Shown: piece by piece, positions 8,972 through 18,638 of the stretch
Layout of the letters: each line of letters begins with the position of its first letter
Numbering within the stretch: the first letter of the stretch is position 1
Notes under the pieces: generated by a model
Seen by the model: the letters and a program-made list of their open reading frames with translations, nothing else
Databases searched by the model: none
Told to the model about the DNA's origin: nothing
Assembly (NCBI RefSeq): GCF_001602095.1
Contig: NZ_CP014991.1
Location: 1,736,001-1,800,000, forward strand
Reading direction: 5' to 3'
From: Helicobacter himalayensis
Lineage (GTDB): Bacteria; Campylobacterota; Campylobacteria; Campylobacterales; Helicobacteraceae
DNA length: 64,000 nucleotides
Translations under genes and position numbers: made by a program

Positions 8972-8977
8972 TATAAT
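8972..8977 (+). promoter_or_regulatory. -10 box for the HTH regulator
   Basis: TATAAT stands 27 nt before the ATG of the HTH gene in an AT-rich stretch. No good -35 is seen, as is common in Helicobacter sigma-80 promoters. Confidence 0.5.
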
Positions 8978-9003
8978 TAAATTAGTTTTGTAAGTGGCGT
9001 TAT

Positions 9004-9219
9004 ATGGAAAATGTAGAGTTCGAAAACAAGCTTAAAGAGTTGGGATTAAGTAAAAAAGAGTTTGTAAAAATTGTAGGTATGCCTTACCAAACGCTTATGA
9101 ATTGGCGCGCTAAAGGTCAGACACCGATTTGGGTGGATTCTTGGCTAGAATTTTATACAAAAGCAAAAGCCTTTGACGCGTTGCTTGCTTTTCAATCGCG
9201 CCTTATGAATAAATCTTAA
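9004..9219 (+). CDS. Small HTH DNA-binding protein, candidate prophage regulator
   Basis: This 71-residue protein has a helix-turn-helix of the Cro/CI or YdaS-like type: a scanning helix KKEFVKIVG, a turn, then the recognition-like helix YQTLMNWRAK. It is one of only two prophage genes I place on the plus strand and faces the end of the late operon. This position suits a repressor or Cro-like switch protein, although such genes usually sit near the integrase. The target site is not visible. Confidence 0.62.
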   Translation: MENVEFENKLKELGLSKKEFVKIVGMPYQTLMNWRAKGQTPIWVDSWLEFYTKAKAFDALLAFQSRLMNKS

Positions 9220-9229
9220 AAGCTTTTTT

Positions 9230-9256
9230 AAGGCGCGCGATTGACAAACCGCGCTT
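9230..9256. terminator. Candidate bidirectional terminator between convergent genes
   Basis: AAGGCGCG and CGCGCTT form a GC-rich stem with one bulge around a 12-nt loop. It is centred between the HTH gene and the major capsid gene, which converge here. The flanking U-runs are short, so the strength is uncertain. Confidence 0.4.
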
Positions 9257-9262
9257 AAATCC

Positions 9263-10438
9263 TTATTCCTTGCTTGTAAAAATTCCTATTGTAGCAAAGT
9301 CTTGGTTAGAAAATGGGCTTAACGAGCCTGATTCTAGGCTAAATTTACCCTTTGCCACTGACAAGATTCTATCTGCTCCGCATACGACTTTACGCCCTGC
9401 GTCTTGTGTATCATCAATGTAGAAATTTACCGCGTTGCTTCCAGCCATTACAATCGCACTAGCTCCTATCAAAGCACCGATACTTACAGCTTGCGTTCCT
9501 GTGTAGAAACTTGGCGGGGTGATTTTTGTTACATTTTGTGTGTCGATATTTTTATTAAAATCCTTATCGCTTACATCGCTATTTAGCATTCCCACTTGCA
9601 TTTTTGTCCAAACACCCATATCAAGCACAGGGCATCCATCTATCATTCCGACAAGTCCGGTAAAAAGGTTATTTTTCTCGCCTCTTTCGCCAGCACTTGC
9701 TTGCATAGTTATCCATTCTTTATCGCTTTTTAATTGTTGGATTTGGTGAGATTCTAGCAAAATAATGTAGCTATTGTGCATAATGCTTAAACCGCCTTGC
9801 TTAACTACATCGCTTTTAATTGGTTTAAAAGGGAATGCTTCCTTACCATTTACGCCGATTCCAGCCCTTGCCATAAAAATCGCCCTGCGTAAAAGTTTCA
9901 CACTGCATACATCGCCAGCCTGAATACTTTTTGTCATTGTTTCGATATTTTTATTAAAAGCCTTAAAGCCTGTCGCTTGGTCTGCTACCACTGCATTTGT
10001 GAAGTCGTTGCACAAATGCGCGACAATGTATCTGTCTCTTTTATCCGCGCACCATTCTCCTAAAGAATCAACTGCCTCTTTAACAAAATCAATACTTTGC
10101 ATTTTAGAATATTGCTTAATCGGGCTTTTAAGCGCGTTTCCGATTACTTTGGGGTAAATCGTTTGATTAAGAATTTCTAGCTCGTCGTAGTTTGTTTCTA
10201 AATCTGCGTTGCCCTCTACTCCATCGCCACTTAGCTTATTTTTTAGTCTCGGTCTGTAAGGCTGGTCGTTAGTTACTTCAAAATGCCTTACGCCTCTATC
10301 GCCCCCGCGTCCTGTAAAGCTTGCAAAAGGGCTTTTAAGCCAACTTAATCGCTCGATTTCCTGCCCGACTTTTACGCTAATATTTGGGTCGCTTTTCAAT
10401 CCGCTATAATCAATCGCATTCCAATTTAATCCGCTCAT
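9263..10438 (-). CDS. Major capsid protein (N4-gp56/DUF4043-like)
   Basis: This 391-residue protein follows the scaffold gene and has the right size and position for the major head protein. The sequence style, with LFTGLVGMIDGCPVLD in a late strand, repeated SIGALIGASAIVMAG near the end and no signal peptide, fits the N4-gp56/DUF4043 capsid family used by several podoviruses. It is the last gene of the late block and the gap to the scaffold is only 23 bp. Family assignment is from pattern memory; the role is also supported by context. Confidence 0.72.
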   Translation of the reverse strand: MSGLNWNAIDYSGLKSDPNISVKVGQEIERLSWLKSPFASFTGRGGDRGVRHFEVTNDQPYRPRLKNKLSGDGVEGNADLETNYDELEILNQTIYPKVIGNALKSPIKQYSKMQSIDFVKEAVDSLGEWCADKRDRYIVAHLCNDFTNAVVADQATGFKAFNKNIETMTKSIQAGDVCSVKLLRRAIFMARAGIGVNGKEAFPFKPIKSDVVKQGGLSIMHNSYIILLESHQIQQLKSDKEWITMQASAGERGEKNNLFTGLVGMIDGCPVLDMGVWTKMQVGMLNSDVSDKDFNKNIDTQNVTKITPPSFYTGTQAVSIGALIGASAIVMAGSNAVNFYIDDTQDAGRKVVCGADRILSVAKGKFSLESGSLSPFSNQDFATIGIFTSKE

Positions 10439-10461
10439 TTTTAAAAACTCCTCTTTAAAAT

Positions 10462-11064
10462 TTAAAATCTATTTGTAGGCAAAGCCTCTGCCTCGCCACC
10501 TTGTTGCGTGTTTGTAGGATAGCCACTTACTTGCTTTGGTAAGCTTTCACCGCTTTCCTCACTTTGCCCGCTCTTAAGCTCTAAAAGCGTCTCTAAAAGT
10601 TCATTAGGGTTTAACTCTTCTAGCTTGTCTTGCATAGATTTAGGCAAATCCTCTAAATAAAAAGCTATAAGTTCCTCGACATTTACATTTGGGTGCTTGC
10701 TTTCAAACTCTTTTTTAGCTTGTAGCAAGCCTTGTAATTGTTCCTCTTGTGCTAATTGTGTTTTCGCACTTCCTAAAGCTTCTTGTTTATCTTGTATCTG
10801 CGTTTTAATTTGCTCGTTTTGCATTTGCAAGATTTTTTCAAAAAACTTCTCTTTATCATCAAAAAAAAGCTCTTCTAAGCTCGGGTTATTTTCCACTTCT
10901 TTGGCGCAAAATTTCGCAAAGTCCTTTTCAAAACTTTGCATATTTTGTTCAAGCTCGCTTTCTAGCTTGCTAACAATCTCGCGTGAGTTTTCTAGCTCTT
11001 GCGTCTCCTCTTGCAGAGCGGGGTTTTCCTCGCTTTCCCTCTCCTCTAAAAGTTCCTCTTGCAT
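10462..11064 (-). CDS. Scaffold-like protein with C-terminal LPTNR tag
   Basis: This acidic, Glu/Gln-rich, almost fully helical protein of 200 residues lies directly upstream of the capsid gene, as scaffolds do. Coiled-coil-like heptads span about residues 20-120. The last 25 residues are loose and end in EALPTNRF. The same L-P-T-[N/Q]-R-x ending is found on three other late proteins of this prophage. Scaffolds often bind capsid through a basic C-terminus, so the tag could be that contact. I see no protease domain. Confidence 0.7.
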   Translation of the reverse strand: MQEELLEERESEENPALQEETQELENSREIVSKLESELEQNMQSFEKDFAKFCAKEVENNPSLEELFFDDKEKFFEKILQMQNEQIKTQIQDKQEALGSAKTQLAQEEQLQGLLQAKKEFESKHPNVNVEELIAFYLEDLPKSMQDKLEELNPNELLETLLELKSGQSEESGESLPKQVSGYPTNTQQGGEAEALPTNRF

Positions 11065-11074
11065 ATCTCTTTCC

Positions 11075-11434
11075 TTAGAGTTCTAAAATCGTTGTGCTAG
11101 GTAGATAATAAGCAATGCGTAAATTTGCGCCACCTCCTACGTCCCTATTAACTGATGTTCTTACCCAAATTTCCTCGTTCTTGGTAGTTGTAAAAACTTT
11201 ATTAATAATATGCGTGCCAACTACTGAGCAATCAATACCACTTGCTAATGCTGTCGGGTCATTTGCGTAACCAATATCTGCTAAGCTACCTTGCGCGTTT
11301 GCCTCCTCTACTTCAAAGCTAATGTGCGTAACTTCTGCATTTTCCGGTATCACCACAACAGCCTCGTTAATATCTTTGGTAAAATAAATTGTATTTTTAA
11401 CAAGGTATGTTAAAAAATGGACTCTTTGTTTCAT
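11075..11434 (-). CDS. Hypothetical virion protein, possible head decoration
   Basis: This 119-residue beta-rich protein has segments such as VVVIPENAEVTHISFEVEE and LRIAYYLPST. It lies immediately upstream of the scaffold and is the first gene after a late promoter. Size and place fit a capsid decoration or stabilising protein. No family is recognised. Confidence 0.45.
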   Translation of the reverse strand: MKQRVHFLTYLVKNTIYFTKDINEAVVVIPENAEVTHISFEVEEANAQGSLADIGYANDPTALASGIDCSVVGTHIINKVFTTTKNEEIWVRTSVNRDVGGGANLRIAYYLPSTTILEL

Positions 11435-11462
11435 TCCTGCTCCTTTTTTTTAAGATTTGCGC

Positions 11463-11498
11463 ATTATGTAAAATTTTTAATTTTTTTATAAGGGTTAA
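11463..11498 (-). promoter_or_regulatory. Late promoter A (TTAACCCTT box)
   Basis: On the minus strand TTAACCCTT is followed after 21 nt by CATAAT. It lies just after the stop of the HTH gene and 29 bp before the 119-residue virion gene, and would drive decoration, scaffold and capsid genes. Confidence 0.65.
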
Positions 11499-11511
11499 AA
11501 AATCTAGCCCT

Positions 11512-12099
11512 TTACACTTTGTCTAAAATAAGTTTTAATTCTGCTATGCTAAGGTTGCTTAAGTCGTTGATATTGTCTTTTTCATTTGAGATATTTTTAC
11601 CATAAAGTGCGTTTTGCATATTTATAAAAAGATTTGCGCATTTTTCTGCACACGCTACAATTAAAGGCTCGTTTTGTGGCTTAGGCTCTCTTTGGTTATA
11701 AGCTTGCAATCTTAAAAGTGAATCCTTTGCAATCACCGCGCTTAAAGCGATGTTTTTTTGTATGTAGTTTAGACTCATCACTTGCACTAAGATTTCATCT
11801 ACACTACTTTCTAATAAATTTGCCCTTATTGTGTCTTCTAGCTCTATATCCACAAGCTTAGAATTTATTTCATTTTTAAGCTTGATTTGTGCGATATTAA
11901 GCACTTTATTTGCATTTTCTTTAAAAATAGGATTTTCTTTTGTCGGTATATCTTTCACCGCGCCACCCTTTTCCCACTTTTCACTTTTCACCCAGTGGGC
12001 TAAGGTTCGATAACTGACCTTAAAATGCTCTGCGACTTCTTTTATACTTAGATTGTGAGTAAGATAAAAAGCCTTAATTTCGTTTTTATTAGCTATCAC
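11512..12099 (-). CDS. HTH protein, candidate small terminase subunit
   Basis: This 195-residue protein begins with a helix-turn-helix of the phage-terminase type: SIKEVAEHFKVSYRTLAHWV, followed by a W-rich KSEKWEKGG linker. The rest is helical. That layout is usual in small terminase subunits, which bind the packaging site. It is far from the large subunit, which has another DNA-binding protein next to it, so the role is open between small terminase and a regulator. The start is a GTG that directly follows the stop of the preceding gene. Confidence 0.5.
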   Translation of the reverse strand: MIANKNEIKAFYLTHNLSIKEVAEHFKVSYRTLAHWVKSEKWEKGGAVKDIPTKENPIFKENANKVLNIAQIKLKNEINSKLVDIELEDTIRANLLESSVDEILVQVMSLNYIQKNIALSAVIAKDSLLRLQAYNQREPKPQNEPLIVACAEKCANLFINMQNALYGKNISNEKDNINDLSNLSIAELKLILDKV

Positions 12100-12510
12100 T
12101 TAATATTCCCTTACTATTCCTAACACTTCCCTTAGTTTTTCCTCGTAAAAAGGTGGGTAAATTGTGTAGCTTAGTTCCTCGTTATTTTCATAAACTTCGC
12201 AAAATTCCTTTATGAGCTTTCTTTGTTTAAAAGAGATTTTAGAATGAAAATGCCCTTCTTGCATATAGAAGTCTAAATAAGTTATGTTTAGGTTTTTAAA
12301 ATCATATTTTTGCACTTCGCTTAATGGTAAAACGCCACTGCCCTCATAAATAAACACTTGCTTACAATCATCTATAAAAGCCCTTATATATTTGTCTGTT
12401 GTGGGGACAAAGTGCGCTTTATTAGCTTCTAAGCTTGCGATATGCTCTATTTTCCCATATCTATTGTGATAATAAATTTTTGCGTTTTTTTCAAAAATCA
12501 CCTCTCGCAT
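12100..12510 (-). CDS. Hypothetical late phage protein
   Basis: This 136-residue protein is rich in Tyr, Phe and charged residues (KIYYHNRYGKIEH, FEKNAKI). It has no signal peptide or membrane segment and no family I recognise. It lies between a tail-tip-like protein and the HTH protein in the same transcription unit and its stop abuts the next GTG start. Confidence 0.45.
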   Translation of the reverse strand: MREVIFEKNAKIYYHNRYGKIEHIASLEANKAHFVPTTDKYIRAFIDDCKQVFIYEGSGVLPLSEVQKYDFKNLNITYLDFYMQEGHFHSKISFKQRKLIKEFCEVYENNEELSYTIYPPFYEEKLREVLGIVREY

Positions 12511-12523
12511 TCCCTTTCTCCTT

Positions 12524-13105
12524 TTAATAATACGCGCTTAAAGTAATAGAGCCTTTAAAGGGGCTGTCGCTTGCTTGATGATATGAGAAAGTAATTTGCG
12601 CGCTTTGATTTGGTTGCAAGGTTAAAATATATGTAACCTTTTCGCCCTCTTGTCTGCAGTGCGGGACTGCGTTATGACTCCACGCACCTATGCTTTCTCT
12701 TTGTTCTTTTTTATATTTAATGCCTAAGAATCTTTTTCTATGTTCCCACCTGTGAATCCCGCGACTTGCAAGGACTTGTCCCGCTCTTGTGCCTGCGCCT
12801 CCGCCTGCCATTAAAATTAATCTATTGTTATGAAGTAGGGTTATATTTGTGCCTAATCTGCCTGCGTTTGTGTATAAATATTGTGTGTAAGTAATATTTG
12901 CGTCCCAAAGTCTCGGGCTTTCGTAGCTTGTCGGGTTTGTGTCTCCACTGCCTGCATTAAGCGCGCATACTACATCAACAGAATACCTGTTAGGATTGTT
13001 AAAATTTATTACTTTAGGCGCGTTTTGTGTATGTGTATAATGATAAGTCCAAAGCCTTTTTTCATCATTATTTCCGATAAATCGTTTTTCAGTGCGTGGA
13101 ATCAT
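12524..13105 (-). CDS. Tail-tip or fibre-like protein
   Basis: This 193-residue beta-rich protein has a glycine turn region (LMAGGGAGTRAGQVL) and a C-terminal strand-rich domain that ends SITLSAYY. Such Gly-rich turns also occur in the large tail protein of this prophage. It starts with ATG after AAGGAAC and is the first gene after late promoter B. It could be a tail needle, tip or fibre subunit; the call is from style and place only. Confidence 0.42.
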   Translation of the reverse strand: MIPRTEKRFIGNNDEKRLWTYHYTHTQNAPKVINFNNPNRYSVDVVCALNAGSGDTNPTSYESPRLWDANITYTQYLYTNAGRLGTNITLLHNNRLILMAGGGAGTRAGQVLASRGIHRWEHRKRFLGIKYKKEQRESIGAWSHNAVPHCRQEGEKVTYILTLQPNQSAQITFSYHQASDSPFKGSITLSAYY

Positions 13106-13132
13106 TGCGAGTTCCTTTAAAATTTTAAAGAA

Positions 13133-13168
13133 ACTCTAAAATATTTTTTAAAAAATTATAAGGGTTAA
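13133..13168 (-). promoter_or_regulatory. Late promoter B (TTAACCCTT box)
   Basis: TTAACCCTT lies 4 nt after the stop of the 1818-residue gene. TAGAGT follows at the standard 21-nt spacing (a TATTTT lies 5 nt earlier). It would drive the 193-, 136- and 195-residue genes. Confidence 0.6.
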
Positions 13169-13172
13169 ATTT

Positions 13173-16100
13173 TTAGCACTCTAACTTATCAATTTGAGCT
13201 AAAAGGGCTTTGTGTATTTCTTTAGCGTTCTTATTTTTGCTTAAATCAAATCCCGCTAACTTCGCATAATATAAAAAATCATCATAATCGTTTATTTTTA
13301 TTTCTCCCATATCAAATACTTTTGGTGTATTGTGCGTTAGCTCTTGTTGTGTTATAATCTCTTTAGAGTTGAAAGGGAGAGTCTCCCCTTTTGTAAAGTC
13401 GCTAGCAGTGGATAAACTTAGCGACTTCTCGTCATAATAAGCTGTTACTATCCACTTATTTGTTGGCTTACCTTTCCAATTTGCCTTTAATCCTACTCTA
13501 AACCCATCTTTTTTAATCGTTAATCTACCTAGTCTATCTTTTTCTATTTCACCTTGTGTGATAATCTCATTGAGTCTTTGGGGTATATTTTCAAACTCGC
13601 TTCCGTGCTTATCTATTATATGCGCTAGTCCATAGCCTTTGTGGTTAGCCTTATCTGTAATCTCTCCCCAAACAATGCTAATGTCTCCGCTTCCGCTTAA
13701 CTCTTCTAAGTCTTTGCGATAAAACGCGCCTTGCACTTGCCCCTCTTTTGTGCTTAGTAAGTGCTTGAGTGCCTCTGCGCCTTTGTGGTAAAATTCTGCA
13801 TAGTTTGTTCCAAAGTCTGCAATTATTCCCTCGCGTCTCTCTAGCTCTTTTAAAATACTTTGTATCTCTGCTAAATCCTCTTTTGTTACACTTCCGCTTC
13901 CCACTTTGCTATAAATCACTTTATCTTTTTGCAAGGCTTGTAAAACTTCGCCCGCGTTTAAAAGCTCTGTGTTTTGGCTTTCAATTTCCGCGCGTTTGTG
14001 TATAATCTCGTCTTTTAGCACACTTTCATTACTTGCAAACTCGCTTATATCTCTTTTTACTTCATCATTTATAAAGGCTTCGCCCTTTGGATTTATCGGG
14101 CTTTTGGGACTTGGCGTTGTAAATGTCGGATTGTCTAATATATCCAAAGTTATCGCTCTTGGGTATTTTAGCTCTCGCACTGCTTTTTTTAAGTGAAACA
14201 AAACCGCGTCTTTATCTCCAATATAAGGCACTCTAAAGAAAAGGCCTTTAAAAAGTTTATTAGTTAAAAATACTCTTGCCCTGCCCTCTAAAGTCGTGCT
14301 TAAAGCCCCGTTCCCGCTTGCGCTTTTATAGCCTTTTGCTCCGCTTATTTTATTTGCAAATTGATAAATATTTGCAAGTTCTTTAAAGATATTAAGCGCG
14401 TTTTGTGCCTTTGGGTGTAAAGGCAAGGCTTCTAAGCTCTCAATATCTTTTAAGGCTTTACTTAGATTGATTGTGCTAATTCCATTGTTGCTTTTTATAT
14501 GTCTTTCAAGCGCGCGGAAAATCATTAAAGTCTGCGTTGCTTCTTGCATTTGTGGATTAAACTTTGCAAAAATCGTATTTTCTAGCCCTTGAATTGAATT
14601 TACCCACTGCTTATCTAGCACTGCATTTTTCCACTCTTCAATGCTTCGCATAGAATTTATTGTGCTTTTTTTAGGCTTATCTAAAAAAATTGCTTTTGTA
14701 AGCTTATCATTTAATCGCTTCTTTATGTCTGCATATTCGCTGTTTGCTTTTCTAAAGTTTGTCAATAACGCCCTTAAGCTTTCCTCTTGTTTTGTTAAAG
14801 AATCTGATGTTTTTTGTGGTAAAATGGTGGTTGTCGGGTTTGTAGAGAATAGTTCTCCTGCATAGCGTTCGCTCTTAGTAGAGTCGATACCCTTACTAAG
14901 CCCGCGCTTTTTATAAGAGCTAATTATCCAAAAAGGCGTTTTTTGTCCTTTCCAATTATCCCTTAATCCTACGATTTCATCTTTTAAAATAATATTTGGT
15001 CGCCCTTTGTCATCTACAAAAAAACTTCCCTTGTTTATAATATTTTCTAAATTTTGTAAAACTTCGGGGTGATATTTAGCAATTTTGCTTAAGCCATATC
15101 CATCACTTCTCCCGCTTCCCTCTTTTCCCCAAACAATGCTAATGTCTCCATTTCCGCTTAACTCTTCTAAGTCTTTGCGATAAAACGCGCCTTGCACTTG
15201 CCCCTCTTTTGTGCTTAGTAAGTGTTTAACTGCCTCTGCTCCTTTGTGGTAAAACTCTGCGTAATTTGTTCCAAAGTCTTTTGTTAAATTATCTGTGTTA
15301 AAATGCGCGTTGGTGTTAGTCATATGGCTCTCAAAGCTTAGGCTTGGGGTTTCGTGTCTGGGACGTAGGCTGTGGGACAACACCTCAGAATCTAGATTGG
15401 AGGTTGGAGATTTCACAGGCTTTTTAGCCTCGCCTGCCTGCACTCTAAGTTCTCCTATAATGTGTGCGCCTTTTTGTATTTCCTCTGCTTTTAAAAGCTC
15501 TTTTTGTATATATTCTATATCTCTTGTTTTAAAGTGTGTAATAAAAGTCTTGTCTTTGTCTTTTGTAACTAAAAGATAAAAATAAGGGTCGCTTTTGTTT
15601 CCCTCGTCTTTAAACTTCTTAAGATATTTTGTTTTGTTATCTGTTACATATTGTATATGTGGATTCTTAATCGTGGTGTCTAATAAATCAAAAAGTCCCT
15701 CGCGCGTCAGCGCGTCCGCTCTTGTGCTTAGATGTTGTTTTAAGTTTTGCACATTATCAAATCTAGCTAAAAGCTCTTGTATTTGATTAGAATCTAAATC
15801 TTTTCTTGTGATATTTTGCGCGTTCAAGCTTTCAAGCGGGTTAAAATCTTGTTTTGTTAAAGAATCTGATGTTTTTTGTGGTAAAATGGTGGTTGCAAGT
15901 TGAGGGCTTGGATTATCTTTAATCGGCTTGGCTGGGGTTGCGATTCCCTCTAGAGTCTCGGCTACTTTATCACAATTTGTAATATCTCTTATTATCTTGC
16001 TTAGTTTTGTAGTTGGGTATCCTGTAATATTAATTTTATCGTTATCTTGCGTTATAGCAATATAATATAAATCCTTGTTTTCTTTGTGTTCATAAGCCTT

Positions 16101-18629
16101 AATGTATTCTTTTCTCTCTCCTTTTGCAGTAGAAGTATTTAAGATAATATGCGGGTTTGTCTTTGTGTCTTCAAAAAGCTTTAAATAATATTCCCTTTGT
16201 GCTTTATCTTGCTTGCTACTAAAATGCGCTGTAAGGTTTTCTAAATCTTGCGTGCTTATTTCCTTAGGCATTGGGTCGGGTTGTATAGTTTTAAGCTTTA
16301 AAATCGCTTCTTGTTTATCAATGCTTAAAGCCTTAAATTCCTCGCCTTTAGTGTAAGTTTCAATCGCTTTGCTTCTTTTCTCTTGTGTTTTTAGCTCTTT
16401 ATTCTCTTTTATCTTTGTTAAATTATCTGTGTTAAAATGCGCATTCCCTTGCGCATTATTTAGTCTCAGCTTTGCAATCTTTTTTTCTATCGCGTTGCTT
16501 ATGGTTGTATCTATCGCGTCTTTTAATAATCCCATACTTTCATCGATTCTAAATTTCTTTAAAGTGTTAGGATTATCATTGAAATTGCGTAAGATTTGGT
16601 TTAAGTCCTTGCGCTTTTCTAGGGCTTCTTTTATGGTTATGTCGCGCCCTTCTAGGTTTTTTACTTCGTTTATTAAAAGTTTTGTTATATCGCTATTTAT
16701 TCCAAAATCTTGCAAGGCGGTGTCTGCAAGTTTTTTAAAAGGGCTTAGCAAATCTAGCTTTTCTCCATCTAGTCCCTCTTGCAACTCTTGCACTGCTTTT
16801 TTATATTGGTTTTTTGCCTCTTGTTCTGCTTCTTGCACTGCTTTTTGAAACACTAAAGGAAGTTTAGGGTTTTGTTCATCTTTTACAAAAGCTTTAGCAA
16901 TTTCTTTCTCGTAGTTTTGTGAGAGTGCTTTAAAGTCGTTTGTCATTTTATCTAAAGCTTCGCTTAAAATCCTTGCTTCTACATCATCAAGTTGCCCTGC
17001 TAAAGAATCTGCTAAATCTTTGTTGCGTAAAACATTTGCTAAGAGTTCCTCGCGTTTGTATTTCACGCCAGAATTTTGCGCGTTTTGATTATCTATAAAG
17101 TTTAAAGGCAACTTTTCCTTTATCTTGTCTAAGATTTTTTTAGTTCCGCTTATGTCTTTAAACTCTTCTCTTATTTTTACATCGCTTTGGGATTGTAAAA
17201 ACGCCTTTGTATTTGCCTTTCTTTGCGCTTCTTTTGTGTGTTTTTTTAATGCTCTATCAATCGCGCCGATATTCTGCCCGCTTAAAGTCTCACTAACTCT
17301 GCCTAAGATATTACCGACTTGCTCTTTATTATCACTTGGTAAAATCTTTGTCCAGCTTGTATTTTTAACGCCCTTAACTACCGCGCCTACGCCTTGAAAT
17401 ACCAAATCGCCCGCGATATTAAAGCCCGCTTCTTGCGCGCCGTGCAAAAGGGCTTGAGCAATAGAAAAATCTTTATTTTCAAAGTATAAATCTGTTAAAA
17501 TACTATCAACTGCACCACCTGCAAAGCCACCTATCGCGCCCCCTGCTATCATTCCACCAACGCCCTTTTTTGCGCCTTGCATTGCGCCTGCGATTCCTAA
17601 AGCGAGCGAGCCTTTATTATCCTTTATCACGCCTATTAAAAAGTCGTTAAAATTTTCATCAACTGCAAACACCTTGCCCTCTTTGACAAAGTAAAGATTA
17701 TTTTGATTATATGCAATTGCGTCAAATCCAAACTCTTTTGCAATCACTTCATAATCTTTTAAAGCCTGTGCTTGTTTTTCCTCTAATGTTTCACTATTCC
17801 ACAAATCCCTTAAAAACTGCTTACTAGGTAAAATATTCTCTAGCATTCGCGTGGCTTTTATTGCATTAGAGCTTAATTCCTCTGCGCGCACTAAGTTTTG
17901 AAACTGCGCATATTCCTCGCTTTCATCTTTAAAAAGCGTGCTAAAAAATCCTAATTTGTCTTTTATAATCTCCTTATCCTCTTTTCCTAAACTCTCCAAA
18001 GGCTTTTGCGCTTTAAAAAGTTCATAGGCTTTCACTGCCTTATCTAATTCCTCTTTTGCACCATTATTATTTGTCAAAATGTCTTTAGCTAAACTTAGCG
18101 TGCCTCTTTCATTGTAAAGCACATTACTTAAAGCGGGCGCGCTTATTCCTCTTTTTTCAAGCTCTTTGCTATCGATACCCGCTTTTTTTAGCGCGTTAAA
18201 AACTTCCTTGCCCTTTTCTTGCTTTTCTTTGTAGCGCGCGTTATCATATCCTACAACACCGCTTAAAATATCGCTTGCAATATCCTTGCCCTTTTCTGTT
18301 ATGCTTTTTTCTTGCTCCTCTCTTTCGTAATCTTTTAGTTTTGAAATCGCGCGATATTGGCTTGCCTCTTTGCTTAGCAAAGATTCTAAACTTTGGCTTG
18401 GATTGTTTAGATTTACATTAAAAGCGGTATTTTTTAAGCTTTGGTAAGTTTGTTTAATTGATAAATCTTTGAAATTCTCCCATTCTATATCAGTGTCTAG
18501 CTTTTTTAAATTCTGCACGATTACATCGGGCTTTAATCCGCTTAGCTCTGCTTTTTCAAAATTAAAGCTTGCGTAACTTTTAGCACTGCTCGCGCTTGGT
18601 CTTATATTAAGTGGTGTGGTCTCGCTCAT
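13173..18629 (-). CDS. Giant polyvalent protein with two DUF3519 (barnase/EndoU-like) domains
   Basis: This 1818-residue multidomain protein is of the kind that phages are thought to inject with DNA. The N-terminal third is helical. A glycine-zipper hydrophobic stretch (about 338-378, GIAGAMQGAKKGVGG) looks membrane-active. Two beta-rich modules (about 780-880 and 950-1040) resemble PBECR-type nuclease folds. Two DUF3519 domains (about 1115-1243 and 1601-1736) each start with DFGTNYAEFYHKG and contain GAFYRKDLEELSG and a WI-[IV]-[ST] strand. They are the putative barnase/colicin-E5-like endoribonuclease type also found in Helicobacter mobile elements. Two identical ILPQKTSDSLTKQ segments sit between modules. 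AAGGAG precedes the ATG. An internal virion (pilot) role is inference. Confidence 0.72.
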   Translation of the reverse strand: MSETTPLNIRPSASSAKSYASFNFEKAELSGLKPDVIVQNLKKLDTDIEWENFKDLSIKQTYQSLKNTAFNVNLNNPSQSLESLLSKEASQYRAISKLKDYEREEQEKSITEKGKDIASDILSGVVGYDNARYKEKQEKGKEVFNALKKAGIDSKELEKRGISAPALSNVLYNERGTLSLAKDILTNNNGAKEELDKAVKAYELFKAQKPLESLGKEDKEIIKDKLGFFSTLFKDESEEYAQFQNLVRAEELSSNAIKATRMLENILPSKQFLRDLWNSETLEEKQAQALKDYEVIAKEFGFDAIAYNQNNLYFVKEGKVFAVDENFNDFLIGVIKDNKGSLALGIAGAMQGAKKGVGGMIAGGAIGGFAGGAVDSILTDLYFENKDFSIAQALLHGAQEAGFNIAGDLVFQGVGAVVKGVKNTSWTKILPSDNKEQVGNILGRVSETLSGQNIGAIDRALKKHTKEAQRKANTKAFLQSQSDVKIREEFKDISGTKKILDKIKEKLPLNFIDNQNAQNSGVKYKREELLANVLRNKDLADSLAGQLDDVEARILSEALDKMTNDFKALSQNYEKEIAKAFVKDEQNPKLPLVFQKAVQEAEQEAKNQYKKAVQELQEGLDGEKLDLLSPFKKLADTALQDFGINSDITKLLINEVKNLEGRDITIKEALEKRKDLNQILRNFNDNPNTLKKFRIDESMGLLKDAIDTTISNAIEKKIAKLRLNNAQGNAHFNTDNLTKIKENKELKTQEKRSKAIETYTKGEEFKALSIDKQEAILKLKTIQPDPMPKEISTQDLENLTAHFSSKQDKAQREYYLKLFEDTKTNPHIILNTSTAKGERKEYIKAYEHKENKDLYYIAITQDNDKINITGYPTTKLSKIIRDITNCDKVAETLEGIATPAKPIKDNPSPQLATTILPQKTSDSLTKQDFNPLESLNAQNITRKDLDSNQIQELLARFDNVQNLKQHLSTRADALTREGLFDLLDTTIKNPHIQYVTDNKTKYLKKFKDEGNKSDPYFYLLVTKDKDKTFITHFKTRDIEYIQKELLKAEEIQKGAHIIGELRVQAGEAKKPVKSPTSNLDSEVLSHSLRPRHETPSLSFESHMTNTNAHFNTDNLTKDFGTNYAEFYHKGAEAVKHLLSTKEGQVQGAFYRKDLEELSGNGDISIVWGKEGSGRSDGYGLSKIAKYHPEVLQNLENIINKGSFFVDDKGRPNIILKDEIVGLRDNWKGQKTPFWIISSYKKRGLSKGIDSTKSERYAGELFSTNPTTTILPQKTSDSLTKQEESLRALLTNFRKANSEYADIKKRLNDKLTKAIFLDKPKKSTINSMRSIEEWKNAVLDKQWVNSIQGLENTIFAKFNPQMQEATQTLMIFRALERHIKSNNGISTINLSKALKDIESLEALPLHPKAQNALNIFKELANIYQFANKISGAKGYKSASGNGALSTTLEGRARVFLTNKLFKGLFFRVPYIGDKDAVLFHLKKAVRELKYPRAITLDILDNPTFTTPSPKSPINPKGEAFINDEVKRDISEFASNESVLKDEIIHKRAEIESQNTELLNAGEVLQALQKDKVIYSKVGSGSVTKEDLAEIQSILKELERREGIIADFGTNYAEFYHKGAEALKHLLSTKEGQVQGAFYRKDLEELSGSGDISIVWGEITDKANHKGYGLAHIIDKHGSEFENIPQRLNEIITQGEIEKDRLGRLTIKKDGFRVGLKANWKGKPTNKWIVTAYYDEKSLSLSTASDFTKGETLPFNSKEIITQQELTHNTPKVFDMGEIKINDYDDFLYYAKLAGFDLSKNKNAKEIHKALLAQIDKLEC

Positions 18630-18638
18630 TTTTTCTCC